Shown: positions 1 through 7,957, counted from the first letter of the stretch. The stretch: DNA of 27,166 nucleotides from Phycisphaerales bacterium UBA7812 (GCA_002480345.1 DLBY01000062.1:1-27166), one strand, 5' to 3'. The notes: generated by a model not told the origin, from the sequence alone. Numbers and translations: made by a program.

Positions 1-113
1 ACCGAGCTTCATGGACGGAGCCTATCGCTCCGCGGACGCCGGGGCGTGGCAGCCGGATCGGCCGCGCGTGGCGCCCGATCCGCGGCACGGCGCGGGCTAT
101 CATCCTGCCCGCG
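1..113. other. Upstream non-coding stretch before atpC
   Basis: No coding frame here looks like the end of an ATP synthase beta subunit (the usual upstream neighbour of atpC) in any of the three forward frames, and none resembles another known protein. A possible -10 box TATCAT lies at 98-103, which would start a transcript near 110 and give atpC a leader of about 30 nt. I see no convincing -35 box. The stretch is therefore either the gap between atpD and atpC or the promoter region of a separately transcribed atpC. Confidence 0.3.
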
Positions 114-140
114 ATGTCGTACCGATCCGAGGAGCCCCGC

Positions 141-587
141 GTGTCCGATCGAACCTTCCGCTGCCGCGTCGTGACCCCCGCCGAGAGCCTGCTCGATGAG
201 CCCATCGAGTACGCGAATGTCCCCATGTGGGACGGCCTGATGGGCTTCCAGCACGGTCGTGCCCCCCTGGTCGGCAAGCTGGGTCTGGGGGAACTCACCC
301 TCCGCTTCCCCGCGTCGACGCACGGCGGAGGCGACCGCACCTTTTTCGTCGACGGCGGTTTCGTCCAGATGTCCGAGGGCGAACTGATCATCCTCGCGGA
401 AAACGCTCAGTCCGCGGAGACGATCGCCGAGAGCGACGCCCAGAAGGAACTCGACGCCGCGGAGGCGATGCAGGTCGATCCCGAGGCTGCCGACAAGGCC
501 GCGGAGGCGGACCGTGTCCGGCTGTCGCGAGAGCGGGCCCGAGTGCGGCTCCGCATCGCCAAGCACAGCCGGGTCAAGGGGATCTGA
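141..587 (+). CDS. atpC: F-type ATP synthase epsilon subunit (AtpC)
   Basis: Epsilon subunit of the F1 part of ATP synthase. It sits on the central stalk, links gamma to the c-ring and can inhibit ATP hydrolysis. The N-terminal beta-sandwich is recognisable from CRVVTPAESLLDEP, the VPMWDGLMGFQHGRAPLV stretch (typical AtpC has 'G.mGilp.HaPl') and FFVDGGFVQM. The C-terminal part is a charged Ala/Glu/Arg-rich helical hairpin. I chose GTG at 141 (148 residues) because GAGGAG lies 7 nt upstream. The in-frame ATG at 114 would add nine residues with no ribosome site. No atpD is seen directly upstream, which is worth noting because the two are normally adjacent. Family assignment is firm; the start is probable. 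Confidence 0.9.
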   Translation: MSDRTFRCRVVTPAESLLDEPIEYANVPMWDGLMGFQHGRAPLVGKLGLGELTLRFPASTHGGGDRTFFVDGGFVQMSEGELIILAENAQSAETIAESDAQKELDAAEAMQVDPEAADKAAEADRVRLSRERARVRLRIAKHSRVKGI

Positions 588-635
588 GGCCTCCGCCCCC
601 CGGTCCGCGTTGGTCTCTTCGCCGAGCCGAGACCG

Positions 636-653
636 GAAAGCGGGACCGCTTTC
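636..653 (+). terminator. Hairpin after atpC, possible terminator
   Basis: GAAAGCGG at 636-643 pairs with CCGCTTTC at 646-653 (8 bp, with the innermost pair likely open to make a loop). An adjacent weaker stem, GGTCTC (612-617) with GAGACC (629-634), lies just before it. There is no T-tract, so termination is only suggested by position between atpC and the next gene's promoter. Confidence 0.3.
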
Positions 654-669
654 GGCAGGGCGTCGCGGC

Positions 670-675
670 TACCCT
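670..675 (+). promoter_or_regulatory. Possible -10 box for a leaderless esterase transcript
   Basis: TACCCT ends 6 nt before the ATG at 682, which places the expected transcription start on the start codon itself. No Shine-Dalgarno sequence precedes this ATG, and the encoded N-terminus is a good signal peptide, so the start is likely right. No clear -35 is visible. Confidence 0.3.
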
Positions 676-681
676 ACCCGC

Positions 682-1977
682 ATGATCCAGAACGCCACAC
701 GCCCGATCCGGATTCTCGCTGCCCTGGTCTGTGCCGCTCTCCTGGGGCACACGCCGGCGCGCGCACAGGACATGGTCAGCCCCGAGACCCTCCCGCAGGG
801 ATTCGTGGTCATCGTTACGGATGCGAACAAGCAGGCGTCCGCGAGCAGGCCCATCTACTGGGCGTCGGGCAAGAACTCCTGGAATCCGGGCGACAACGAC
901 TACAAGCTCTCCCCGCGCTCCGATGGTCGCTGGCAGATCGTCTTCGAGGGCGGAGAACTGGGCGAGAATGTCGAGTTCAAGTTCACGCTGGGCGGCTGGG
1001 GCAGTGTCGAGACCGACCCCGAGGGGCAGGACATCCCGAACCGCACCTTCCCGGATCTCGATGCCTCGACGATCCGAGCGGGCGAGAAGCCCGTCATCGA
1101 ACTCACCGTCCCCCGCTTCCGCGTGGGGGGAGAGGGACACAAGATCGCCCCCGAGTATCGCCCGCTCGAAGTCACCGGGAGCGTGAAGCGTCTCCAGGTC
1201 GCGGGGGGTGCCGGATCCGCCGCGGGGCAGCAGCGCGATCTCCTGGTCTGGCTCCCGCCGCACTACGAGCAGCATCCCGACGAGGCCTACCCCGTGCTCT
1301 ACATGATGGACGGGCAGAACCTCTACCAGAAGCACGAGGGCATCCCCGCGGAGTGGGGGATGGACGAAACCGCGACCAGCCTGATCGCCAGCGGTCAGGC
1401 CCGTCCGTTTATCGTCGTCGGCGTTCCGCACGGCGGCGCGTCTCGGATGGAAGAGTACCTCCCGGGTTCGTCCGCTTCGGGCAAGACGCTCTTCGGGCGC
1501 ACGCCCGCGGGCGATGAGCACATCGCATGGATCGCCCGCGAGGTCATGCCCCGCGTCGAGCGTGCATTCCGCGTCGCCAAAGGCCCCCGAAATACCGCGA
1601 TCGGGGGCTCGTCGGCGGGCGGCCTGATCGCCCTGCACGCGGCGCTGACACGCCCCGATCTGTTCGGGATGGTGCTCGCCGAGAGCCCCGCGCTGCAACT
1701 CGACGCGATCGATCTGGACATGGTGGCCCGAGCGAACGGTTCTCCGAGGCTGCCGGGGCGGATGTTCATCGGCATGGGCGGCGCGGAGCACCTGCCCGGT
1801 TCGGGGTTCTACGACACGACGACGAACCGGCATATCAACGCCGCGCGGGCGCTCGCCGACGCGGTCCGGGGTCGCTCCGCGGTCGAACTCGTGATCGATC
1901 CCGAAGCGGGGCACAACGAACGGGCGTGGGCCGAGCGCCTGCCGAAGGCGATCGTGCACCTATTCCCCGCGGAATGA
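682..1977 (+). CDS. Secreted esterase (esterase D/enterochelin-esterase type) with N-terminal Ig-like domain
   Basis: A 431-residue exported alpha/beta hydrolase. Residues 1-28 are a signal peptide (basic N-terminus, hydrophobic ILAALVCAALLG, cleavage after ARA). Residues about 35-145 look like a small beta-sandwich of the CBM20/E-set kind (YWASGKNSWNPGDNDYKL, then WQIVFEGGELGENVEFKF). Residues about 165-431 match the putative esterase family PF00756: LLVWLPPHYEQHPDEAYPVL, YMMDGQNLY, the nucleophile elbow G309-S-S311-A-G with Ser311, and the likely catalytic His411 in PEAGHNERAW. Relatives cleave carboxylic esters such as feruloyl or acetyl groups on polysaccharides, or siderophore esters; the substrate here is unknown. 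The ATG at 682 is preferred because it begins the signal peptide, although the frame is open further upstream. Confidence 0.8.
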   Translation: MIQNATRPIRILAALVCAALLGHTPARAQDMVSPETLPQGFVVIVTDANKQASASRPIYWASGKNSWNPGDNDYKLSPRSDGRWQIVFEGGELGENVEFKFTLGGWGSVETDPEGQDIPNRTFPDLDASTIRAGEKPVIELTVPRFRVGGEGHKIAPEYRPLEVTGSVKRLQVAGGAGSAAGQQRDLLVWLPPHYEQHPDEAYPVLYMMDGQNLYQKHEGIPAEWGMDETATSLIASGQARPFIVVGVPHGGASRMEEYLPGSSASGKTLFGRTPAGDEHIAWIAREVMPRVERAFRVAKGPRNTAIGGSSAGGLIALHAALTRPDLFGMVLAESPALQLDAIDLDMVARANGSPRLPGRMFIGMGGAEHLPGSGFYDTTTNRHINAARALADAVRGRSAVELVIDPEAGHNERAWAERLPKAIVHLFPAE

Positions 1978-1984
1978 CCCGGCG

Positions 1985-2010
1985 CGGGCCTTCCGCGAGC
2001 GGCAGGCCCG
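1985..2010 (+). terminator. Strong hairpin after the esterase gene
   Basis: CGGGCCT (1985-1991) pairs with AGGCCCG (2004-2010), and inside it CCGC (1993-1996) pairs with GCGG (1999-2002). It starts 7 nt after the stop codon and lies before the ribosome site of the protease gene. No T-run follows, so this is a terminator-like structure rather than a textbook intrinsic terminator. Confidence 0.4.
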
Positions 2011-2088
2011 GCACTCCGGGGCGATCCGGGCGAGGCGTCCCGGTCGAACGATGGATCCAACCCCGCACCCCGCGGGAGGGAGGCCGCG

Positions 2089-3747
2089 ATGGCGCGCACG
2101 AATCGGACCGAACGACGCCGGACGAGCCGGGCGCTGCTCGCGATCCTCGGCATCGCGGTGGTGGGTTCGACGCTCGCGATCGCGCAGCGGACCGACGACT
2201 ACCGGTTCTTCGATCCGATGATCGAGATCAAGAACATCATCAGCGCGTACGCGGTGGTCGAGCCCGACCTCGACGAGTTGCAAGCGGGCGCGATCGACGG
2301 GATGCTGCGCGCGCTGGATGACCCCTACGCGACCTATGTGCCACCCTCGTTCGGAGACGAGTTCGAGAAGGAACTGACGGGCGAGTATGTCGGCATCGGC
2401 GCCGAGGTGAACCAGATCGGGGGCGTCTTCACCATCGTGACCCCGATGGATGATTCTCCCGCGTTCCGGGCGGGGGTGATGTCGGGCGACAAGGTGATCG
2501 CGATCGACGGGGAGCCCACGGAGGGCAAGACCGTCGATGAGTCCATCGAGATGCTGTTGGGCGAGGAGGGCACCGATGTGGTGCTCACCATCGACCGGGA
2601 GGGCGAGATTCTGGAGATCACCATCACGCGCGCGCAGATCAAATCCCGGGCGGTCCGGGGCTTCCGGCGCACGCCCGGCGGAGAGGCCCGCTGGGATTAC
2701 ACCCTCGACCCGGTGCACGGGATCGGGTATGTACGGGTGAGCCAGTTCACGCCCAGCGTCGCGGCGGAATTCGAGGCGGCGCTCCGCGAGCTCGGCGCGC
2801 CGGAGGGTGACCTCAACGGGCTGGTCATCGATGTGCGCTGGAACCCGGGCGGGCTGCTCGACCAGGCGATCCGGATGGCGGACCTGCTGCTCGAGGACGG
2901 GGTGATCGTCTCGACGAACGGGCGGGCGTACGACGAGCGGATCGCGTCGGCAACGCGGGAGGGCACGCTCCCCCCGTTCCCCGTCGCGGTGCTGATCAAC
3001 GGACAGAGCGCGAGCGCGAGCGAGGTGCTCGCGGGCGCGCTGGTCGAGAACGGGCGCGCGATCGCGGTGGGGGAGCGCAGCTTCGGGAAGGGCAGTGTCC
3101 AGTCGATCCACCCGCTCGGCGGGGGGGCGACCGGCGCGTCGCTCAAGCTCACCGAGCAACGCTATTACCTCCCGAGCGGGCGGAGCCTGCAGCGCACCGA
3201 CGAGAGCGCCACCTGGGGGGTCGACCCGAGCCCGGGCTATTTCCTCCCCGTCCAGAACGACGAGGTCCGGGAGATGTTCGAGGTTCGGCGGCAGGCGGAG
3301 ATCGTGGGAGGCGAGGCGGAGGAAATCCGCGAGCCGTCGGGCGATCCGGCGTGGATCGAATCGGTTCTGAAGGACCGCCAGCTGGCCGCCGCGGTGCGCG
3401 CGGTGCGGCACCACATCGAATCGGGCGCATGGCCCGAGGTCGAGACCGATCAGGACAGCGCCGTCACGGAGGTCTCCGTGCAGGAGCTCGAGCGTCTGCA
3501 GGCGGCGCGGAACAGGCTGCTCCGCGACCTGGCACGCGTCGACAGGCGGATCCTCTCGCTGCGTGAAGCCGCGGGGGACGCCGCGGACCGGGCGAACCGA
3601 GATTTCTGGGACGACGCGGTGAGCGTCGAGGGCGGGACCGTCGTGGTGCGCGACGCGGACGGCGCGGTCGTCGCCGAACTCCGGATCACGGGCGATTCGC
3701 TCGAACGCTGGCTGCTCGACGCGGAGCTGGAGCCGATCGGGGAGTAA
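2089..3747 (+). CDS. S41 family C-terminal processing protease with PDZ domain
   Basis: A 552-residue membrane-anchored, periplasm-facing serine protease of the Ctp/Prc group, which cleaves C-terminal tails of envelope proteins. Residues 1-33 hold a basic stretch and one hydrophobic segment (ALLAILGIAVVGSTLAI), a signal anchor or signal peptide. A helical region and YATYVPP precede a PDZ domain (about 95-180, with YVGIGAEV and SPAFRAGVMSGDKVIAIDG). The protease core follows with GYVRVSQFTP and VIDVRWNPGG. Ser309 (middle Ser of SASASE) and Lys334 (FGKGSVQ), 25 residues apart as in other Ctp enzymes, form the dyad. The C-terminal 150 residues have a predicted coiled coil (about 465-500) and a short beta-rich end that I do not recognise. 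The start has GGGAGGGAGG just upstream. Confidence 0.9.
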   Translation: MARTNRTERRRTSRALLAILGIAVVGSTLAIAQRTDDYRFFDPMIEIKNIISAYAVVEPDLDELQAGAIDGMLRALDDPYATYVPPSFGDEFEKELTGEYVGIGAEVNQIGGVFTIVTPMDDSPAFRAGVMSGDKVIAIDGEPTEGKTVDESIEMLLGEEGTDVVLTIDREGEILEITITRAQIKSRAVRGFRRTPGGEARWDYTLDPVHGIGYVRVSQFTPSVAAEFEAALRELGAPEGDLNGLVIDVRWNPGGLLDQAIRMADLLLEDGVIVSTNGRAYDERIASATREGTLPPFPVAVLINGQSASASEVLAGALVENGRAIAVGERSFGKGSVQSIHPLGGGATGASLKLTEQRYYLPSGRSLQRTDESATWGVDPSPGYFLPVQNDEVREMFEVRRQAEIVGGEAEEIREPSGDPAWIESVLKDRQLAAAVRAVRHHIESGAWPEVETDQDSAVTEVSVQELERLQAARNRLLRDLARVDRRILSLREAAGDAADRANRDFWDDAVSVEGGTVVVRDADGAVVAELRITGDSLERWLLDAELEPIGE

Positions 3748-3791
3748 GCCCCTCCGCTTGTTCAGACCTCTGTTCCGAGAGAGATCACCCG

Positions 3792-4892
3792 GTGCACGAT
3801 CACGACAGCTTCCAATCCCGATGGCTCGGGGTCATCACCGTCGTGCTCACGCTGGGTGGGTGGACCATCGTGCCGGTCCTCATCAAGGAGTTCACCGAAG
3901 ATGTGGACGGGTGGACCTCCAACGGCTGGCGGTACGGCTTCGCAGCGTTGCTCTGGATGCCCCTGCTCGTCTGGCGCCGGCTCCGCCGCGCCGGAAAGCC
4001 GGGCCTGTTCCGGGCCGCGCTGGCGCCGGGGCTGATCAACGCGGCGGCGCAGGTCTGTTTCACGATGTCGTTCTACCAGATCGACCCGGGGCTCGTCGCG
4101 TTCGGGCTGCGGGCCCAGATCGTCGCGGTCACGCTCGGCGCGGCGCTGATGTTCCCAACAGAGCGCGCCGTCATCCGCACGCGGGGTTTCGCGCTGGGCA
4201 TGGCGCTGCTCCTCGTGGGCACGATGACGACGATCGGGCTGAGCGGTGAGTTCGGCGAGAAGTCCGGCACGCTGGGCGTGGTCCTCGCGATGCTCGCGGG
4301 CGTCGGGTTCGCTGGCTACGCGCTCGCGGTCCGGAAGTGCATGACGGGGTACGGCTCGATGGCGTCGTTCGCCGCGATCAGCCAGTACACCGCGGGCGCG
4401 ATGGTCGTGCTGATGCTGGTCGTGGGCAAGGACAGCGGCGCGGTGGCGCTCTCGATGAGCGGGCCCCGCTTCGCGCTGTTCCTCTTCAGCGCCGTCATCG
4501 GCATTGCGCTGGGGCATGTGCTCTACTACATCTCGATCGACAAGTTGGGTGTCACGGTCTCGAGCGGCGTGATCCAGCTCCAGCCCTTCACCGTCGCGGC
4601 CCTGTCCTTCTTCTGGTTCGGGGAACGCCTGAGCGTGCTCCAGTGGCTTTTCGGGGGCCTCGCGGTCGCGGGTGCGATCGTGATGATCGTGGTGCAGCAC
4701 CGCGTCAAGCAGCGGGCGCTCGCCGAGAGGGCTCCTGAGCCCGATCGGGACAAGGACGCGGACTTCGCGGATCTCCCGCCCGATGCCGTGGTGGCGATGG
4801 CGGCGACCCACGGAGAGACGCAGGCGGTGTTCGCGGGCGAGGCGGCGCGGGAAGATGACGATGAGCCGGAAGCGGTCGCGGTGGAGCCGTAG
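3792..4892 (+). CDS. EamA/DMT-superfamily transporter
   Basis: A 366-residue inner-membrane protein with about ten hydrophobic helices in two EamA repeats (roughly residues 12-145 and 160-300), the layout of drug/metabolite transporters. Visible hallmarks are WRYGFAALLWMPLL in the first repeat and HVLYYISIDKLGVTVSSGV followed by QPFTVAALSFFWFGE in the second. The last 65 residues are a hydrophilic, acidic, Ala/Glu/Asp-rich tail, presumably cytoplasmic and longer than usual for the family. The substrate cannot be read from sequence. GTG at 3792 follows GAGAGA by several bases. The gene starts 44 bp after the protease gene and ends 9 bp before thiG, so the three may be co-transcribed, with no obvious shared function. 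Confidence 0.85.
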   Translation: MHDHDSFQSRWLGVITVVLTLGGWTIVPVLIKEFTEDVDGWTSNGWRYGFAALLWMPLLVWRRLRRAGKPGLFRAALAPGLINAAAQVCFTMSFYQIDPGLVAFGLRAQIVAVTLGAALMFPTERAVIRTRGFALGMALLLVGTMTTIGLSGEFGEKSGTLGVVLAMLAGVGFAGYALAVRKCMTGYGSMASFAAISQYTAGAMVVLMLVVGKDSGAVALSMSGPRFALFLFSAVIGIALGHVLYYISIDKLGVTVSSGVIQLQPFTVAALSFFWFGERLSVLQWLFGGLAVAGAIVMIVVQHRVKQRALAERAPEPDRDKDADFADLPPDAVVAMAATHGETQAVFAGEAAREDDDEPEAVAVEP

Positions 4893-4895
4893 GAT
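4890..4895 (+). promoter_or_regulatory. Possible -10 box just upstream of thiG
   Basis: TAGGAT ends 6 nt before the thiG ATG and overlaps the stop codon of the transporter gene. The spacing is the same as that of TACCCT before the esterase gene, which hints at leaderless transcripts. Two cases only, so this is weak evidence. Confidence 0.2.
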
Positions 4896-4901
4896 CCGGG
4901 C

Positions 4902-5744
4902 ATGACCATGACCACCGAACCGGGGCTCGAGCCGTTCTCCATCGCCGGGCGCACCTTCGCCAGCCGCTTGTTCGTTGGGACGGGCAAGTACGCGTCCTAT
5001 GAACTCATGCAGCAGTCGCTTGACGCGTCGGGGTGCGAGGTGGTCACGGTCGCTGTCCGCCGCGAGCGGCTCGTCAACGAGCAGGGCGAGAGCCTGCTCG
5101 ATTTCATCGATACCTCGCGGTACACGATCCTGCCCAACACCGCGGGGTGCTTCGATGCCGACGATGCGGTGCGGGTCGCGAGGCTCGGTCGGGAACTGCT
5201 CGACCAACTCGATAATCCCGGCAAGGACTGGGTGAAGCTCGAGGTGCTGGGCGACAAGAAGACGCTGCTGCCTGACCCCGTCGGGACGATCGAAGCGACC
5301 AGGACGCTGGTTGCCGACGGGTTCAAGGTGCTCGTCTACACGAGCGACGACCCGATCAGCGCGCAGCGGATCAAGGACGCGGGGGCGGCTGCGGTCATGC
5401 CCGCGGGCTCGCCCATCGGGTCGGGGCAGGGCGTGCTGAACCGCAACAACATCGTGCTCTGCCTGGAGCTGCTCAAGCAGGGCGACGCGGACTACCCGGT
5501 GATCGTCGACGCGGGGGTGGGGTCGGCGAGCGATGTCTCGCTCGCGATGGAACTCGGTGCGGACGGCGTGCTGCTCAACACCGCGATCGCCCACGCGCAG
5601 CAGCCGGTGATGATGGCCCACGCGATGCGCAAGGCGTGCGAGGCGGGCCGGCAGAGCTACCTCGCGGGGCGCATCGCCAAGAAGCTGTACGCGACGGCGT
5701 CGAGTCCCATGGAGGGCGCGATCTCGTACATCCCGGGGGAGTGA
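4902..5744 (+). CDS. thiG: Thiazole synthase (ThiG)
   Basis: Thiazole synthase makes the thiazole phosphate moiety of thiamine from 1-deoxyxylulose 5-phosphate, dehydroglycine and the ThiS thiocarboxylate. At 280 residues it is a TIM barrel of normal family length. Visible motifs are SRLFVGTGKY at the start, TVAVRR, LPNTAGCFDADDAVR, the Schiff-base lysine Lys112 in WVKLEVLGD, VMPAGSPIGSGQG, VIVDAGVG with Asp203, and a C-terminal phosphate-binding LGADGVLLNTAIA. The neighbouring thiamine genes (thiS, thiF, thiH or thiO) are not in this window, so the gene is isolated from its pathway. A second in-frame ATG lies two codons downstream. Confidence 0.95.
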   Translation: MTMTTEPGLEPFSIAGRTFASRLFVGTGKYASYELMQQSLDASGCEVVTVAVRRERLVNEQGESLLDFIDTSRYTILPNTAGCFDADDAVRVARLGRELLDQLDNPGKDWVKLEVLGDKKTLLPDPVGTIEATRTLVADGFKVLVYTSDDPISAQRIKDAGAAAVMPAGSPIGSGQGVLNRNNIVLCLELLKQGDADYPVIVDAGVGSASDVSLAMELGADGVLLNTAIAHAQQPVMMAHAMRKACEAGRQSYLAGRIAKKLYATASSPMEGAISYIPGE

Positions 5745-5767
5745 GCAGGCGATCTGCGTTGCGAATG

Positions 5768-5796
5768 AAAAAGCCGGGCCCCTCGGGCCCGGCTTT
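5768..5796. terminator. Bidirectional intrinsic terminator between thiG and mscL
   Basis: A perfect 12 bp stem (5770-5781 with 5785-5796, GC core CCGGGCCC) with a CTC loop. Read on the minus strand it is followed by five T residues (complement of A at 5768-5772), a good mscL terminator. On the plus strand only TTT follows, a weaker end for thiG. Confidence 0.8.
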
Positions 5797-5828
5797 CGTC
5801 GTGAGATGCAACCGCCTGCGTGACCGGA

Positions 5829-6251
5829 TCAGCTGTTCTTCAGTGAATCGCGGATCTCGCGGAGGAGCAGGATGTCCTCGCTGGGGCTCTTGGGCGGCTC
5901 GGCTTCCTTTTCCTTCTCGAATTTCTTCGCGGCCGTGTTCATCGCCTTGATGACCATGAACAGCGCGAACGCGATGATGATGAAGCTGATCACGGCGTTG
6001 ATAAACTCGCCGTACATGATCGCAACCTCGGCGATCTCCGTGCCGTCTTCCGCGACCGACGCGTCCTGCAGCACCAGTTTCAGATCGCTGAAATCGACAT
6101 TCCCCAGCACCATGCCGATCGGGGGCATGATGACCTTGTCGACCAGCGTCTTGACGATCGTTCCGAACGCGGCCCCGATCACGATGCCGACCGCCATGTC
6201 GATCACATTGCCGCGCATCGCAAAGTCGCGGAACTCCTTGATCATGCCCAT
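5829..6251 (-). CDS. mscL: Large-conductance mechanosensitive channel (MscL)
   Basis: A 140-residue homo-pentameric inner-membrane channel that opens under membrane tension to release solutes during osmotic downshock. The N-terminus MGMIKEFRDFAMRGNVIDMA, the first helix with VGIVIGAAFGTIVKTLV, the DKVIMPPIG loop, the second helix (YGEFINAVISFIIIAFALFMVI) and the cytoplasmic helix ending ILLLREIRDSL match E. coli MscL almost throughout. I placed the start at 6251 because GAGGAAA precedes it at a proper distance and because MscL begins directly before IKEF. An in-frame ATG at 6272 would add seven residues. It is convergent with thiG and divergent from pntAA. Confidence 0.95.
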   Translation of the reverse strand: MGMIKEFRDFAMRGNVIDMAVGIVIGAAFGTIVKTLVDKVIMPPIGMVLGNVDFSDLKLVLQDASVAEDGTEIAEVAIMYGEFINAVISFIIIAFALFMVIKAMNTAAKKFEKEKEAEPPKSPSEDILLLREIRDSLKNS

Positions 6252-6334
6252 ATTCAGTTTCCTCGTTCGCACACGGAGCCAGAGACCGGCCCTTGTGCAG
6301 AGGGCCGCCGGCTGTCCGGGAATCGGACCTCGGC

Positions 6335-6340
6335 ACTATA
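6335..6340 (-). promoter_or_regulatory. Candidate -10 box for mscL
   Basis: On the minus strand this reads TATAGT, the best -10 match in the mscL-pntAA gap, and would give a leader of about 75 nt. No good -35 is seen at 16-18 bp. The short palindrome GAACTGTTC lies immediately upstream in transcription sense and could be chance. Confidence 0.35.
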
Positions 6341-6455
6341 CCGCGAACTGTTCCCGTTCCGTGAGCAAACCACAAACCGATCACCACGCCCCATCCACTC
6401 GCCGGGGTGGGGGGCATAGACTCCCCCATACGCAATTCAAGACACGGGGGTCCCG

Positions 6456-7595
6456 ATGAGAATCGTGTTCCTGAAAGAGTCCGACTCGGAAGAAACCCGG
6501 GTCGCCGTCTCGCCCGAGTCCGTCACCAGCCTGACCAACCTGAACGCCCAAGTCGTGATCCAGAGCGGCCTCGGCGAGGCCGTGGGCTGGAGCGACACCG
6601 AGTACACCAAGGCCGGGGCGTCCGTCGAATCCGATGCCGGTGCGCTGCTCGCGGAGCCCGCGTTGTTCCCGGCGGTGCAGGCGCCCCCGGCATCGGTCAT
6701 CTCCCGGATGCCGCGTGGCTCCTTGTACGCGGGCTTTCTAGATCCCTTCAACAGGGGTGATCTGATCCAGGCGTTCGCGGAGGCGGGGGTGAGCGCGTTT
6801 AGCATGGAGATGGTCCCCCGGACGACACGCGCCCAGAAGCTCGACGCGCTGTCGAGTCAGCACAGCATCGCGGGCTACTACATGGTCCTGCTCGCCGCGG
6901 AGCGACTGGGCAAGGCCGTCCCGATGATGGCGACCCCCTCAGGCGTGATCCACCCGGCTCGCGTGCTCGTCATCGGGGCCGGGGTCGCGGGTCTGCAGGC
7001 GATCGCGACAGCGAAGCGGCTCGGCGCCCGCATCGAGGCGTTCGACACCCGACCCGCGGTGAAAGAGCAGGTCGAGTCGTTGGGCGCGAAGTTCATCGAC
7101 ATCGACCTGGGCGAAACGGGCGAGCAGGGGGGGTATGCGAAAGAGCTGACCCCCGAGCAGCAAGCCAAGCAGCGGGAGGGCATGGTCAAGGCCCTCGAGC
7201 GGGCGGACATCGTGATCACGACCGCCGCCCTGTTCGGACGCCCCGCGCCGGTGGTCATCACCGACGACATGCTGCAGCGGATGAAGGCGGGCTCGCTGAT
7301 CGTTGACTACGCCGTCGCGACGGGCGGCAATGTCGAGGGCTCGGTCGCGGGTGAGGAGGTCACCCTCCACGGGGTCCGCGTCATCGGCCTGAAAAACTAC
7401 GCCGGGCGCGTCGCGCTCGATGCGAGCCGGATGTACGCGAACAACATCGCGGGCCTCGCCCAGATCATCTGCGACCGGGAGAACAAGGCGTTCAAGATCG
7501 ACCGTGACGACGACATCGTCGCGGGCTCGTTGATCACACACGATGGCGAGATCGTCAACGAGCGCATCCGCGAGTTGCACGCCGCGTCTGCTTGA
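6456..7595 (+). CDS. pntAA: NAD(P)+ transhydrogenase subunit alpha part 1 (NAD-binding, PntAA)
   Basis: The soluble NAD(H)-binding domain I of proton-translocating transhydrogenase, which uses the proton gradient to drive NADH + NADP+ to NAD+ + NADPH. In the 379-residue product, FSMEMVPRTTRAQ, DALSSQHSIAGY and the Rossmann motif G174-AGVAG179 followed by AFDTRP are diagnostic, as is the mobile-loop region around GGYAKELTPEQQ and ITTAALFGRPAPVVI. It ends after domain I, so this is the split, three-subunit form of the enzyme (as in Rhodospirillum), with the membrane parts in the next two genes. The ATG follows GGGGG at 5 nt. A possible -10, TAGACT (6417-6422), lies in a small G/C-stem just upstream. 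Confidence 0.95.
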   Translation: MRIVFLKESDSEETRVAVSPESVTSLTNLNAQVVIQSGLGEAVGWSDTEYTKAGASVESDAGALLAEPALFPAVQAPPASVISRMPRGSLYAGFLDPFNRGDLIQAFAEAGVSAFSMEMVPRTTRAQKLDALSSQHSIAGYYMVLLAAERLGKAVPMMATPSGVIHPARVLVIGAGVAGLQAIATAKRLGARIEAFDTRPAVKEQVESLGAKFIDIDLGETGEQGGYAKELTPEQQAKQREGMVKALERADIVITTAALFGRPAPVVITDDMLQRMKAGSLIVDYAVATGGNVEGSVAGEEVTLHGVRVIGLKNYAGRVALDASRMYANNIAGLAQIICDRENKAFKIDRDDDIVAGSLITHDGEIVNERIRELHAASA

Positions 7596-7662
7596 GAACA
7601 GTCAGCCGCACCCGGTTCCGGGTCGCGGGTCCGTCCGCCGTCCTCTGTAAAGGACACCACGC

Positions 7663-7956
7663 ATGTTTCTGACATACGCGTTCATCTTCCTCCTCGCGAT
7701 GATGCTCGGGGTCGAGCTGATCCGCAAGGTGCCCGCCCAGCTCCACACGCCGCTCATGAGCGGGTCCAACGCGATCAGCGGTATCAGCCTCATCGGCGCG
7801 ATGGTCGTCGTCGCGACCGCGGGGATGAGCCGGCTCGCGATGCTCCTCGGCGGGCTCGCGGTCGCGTTCGCCGCGATCAATGTCGTGGGGGGGTATGTCG
7901 TCACCGACCGCATGCTGGCGATGTTCCACAGCGGCAAGAAGGGCGGGGGGGCCTGA
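7663..7956 (+). CDS. pntAB: NAD(P)+ transhydrogenase subunit alpha part 2 (membrane, PntAB)
   Basis: A 97-residue, almost wholly hydrophobic subunit forming the first membrane helices of domain II. Three helices are visible. The conserved VPAQLHTPLMSGSNAISGI segment is the family hallmark. With PntB it makes the proton channel. AAAGGA lies 9 nt before the ATG. Between pntAA and this gene are 67 bp that contain a small ACCCGG/CCGGGT inverted repeat but no likely promoter. It reads straight into pntB, whose ATG comes one base after the TGA. Confidence 0.93.
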   Translation: MFLTYAFIFLLAMMLGVELIRKVPAQLHTPLMSGSNAISGISLIGAMVVVATAGMSRLAMLLGGLAVAFAAINVVGGYVVTDRMLAMFHSGKKGGGA

Positions 7957-7957
7957 T

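Noticed and set aside
3762..5621. A 619-codon open frame on the minus strand opposite the transporter and thiG genes
   Set aside because: Its product is a His/Asp/Arg-rich string without any motif, and it lies exactly opposite two well-supported genes. Long antisense frames are expected at this GC level.
6335..6360. The palindrome GAACTGTTC as a LexA-type operator upstream of mscL
   Set aside because: The half-sites are separated by one base instead of four, and one isolated 9-base palindrome is easily chance.
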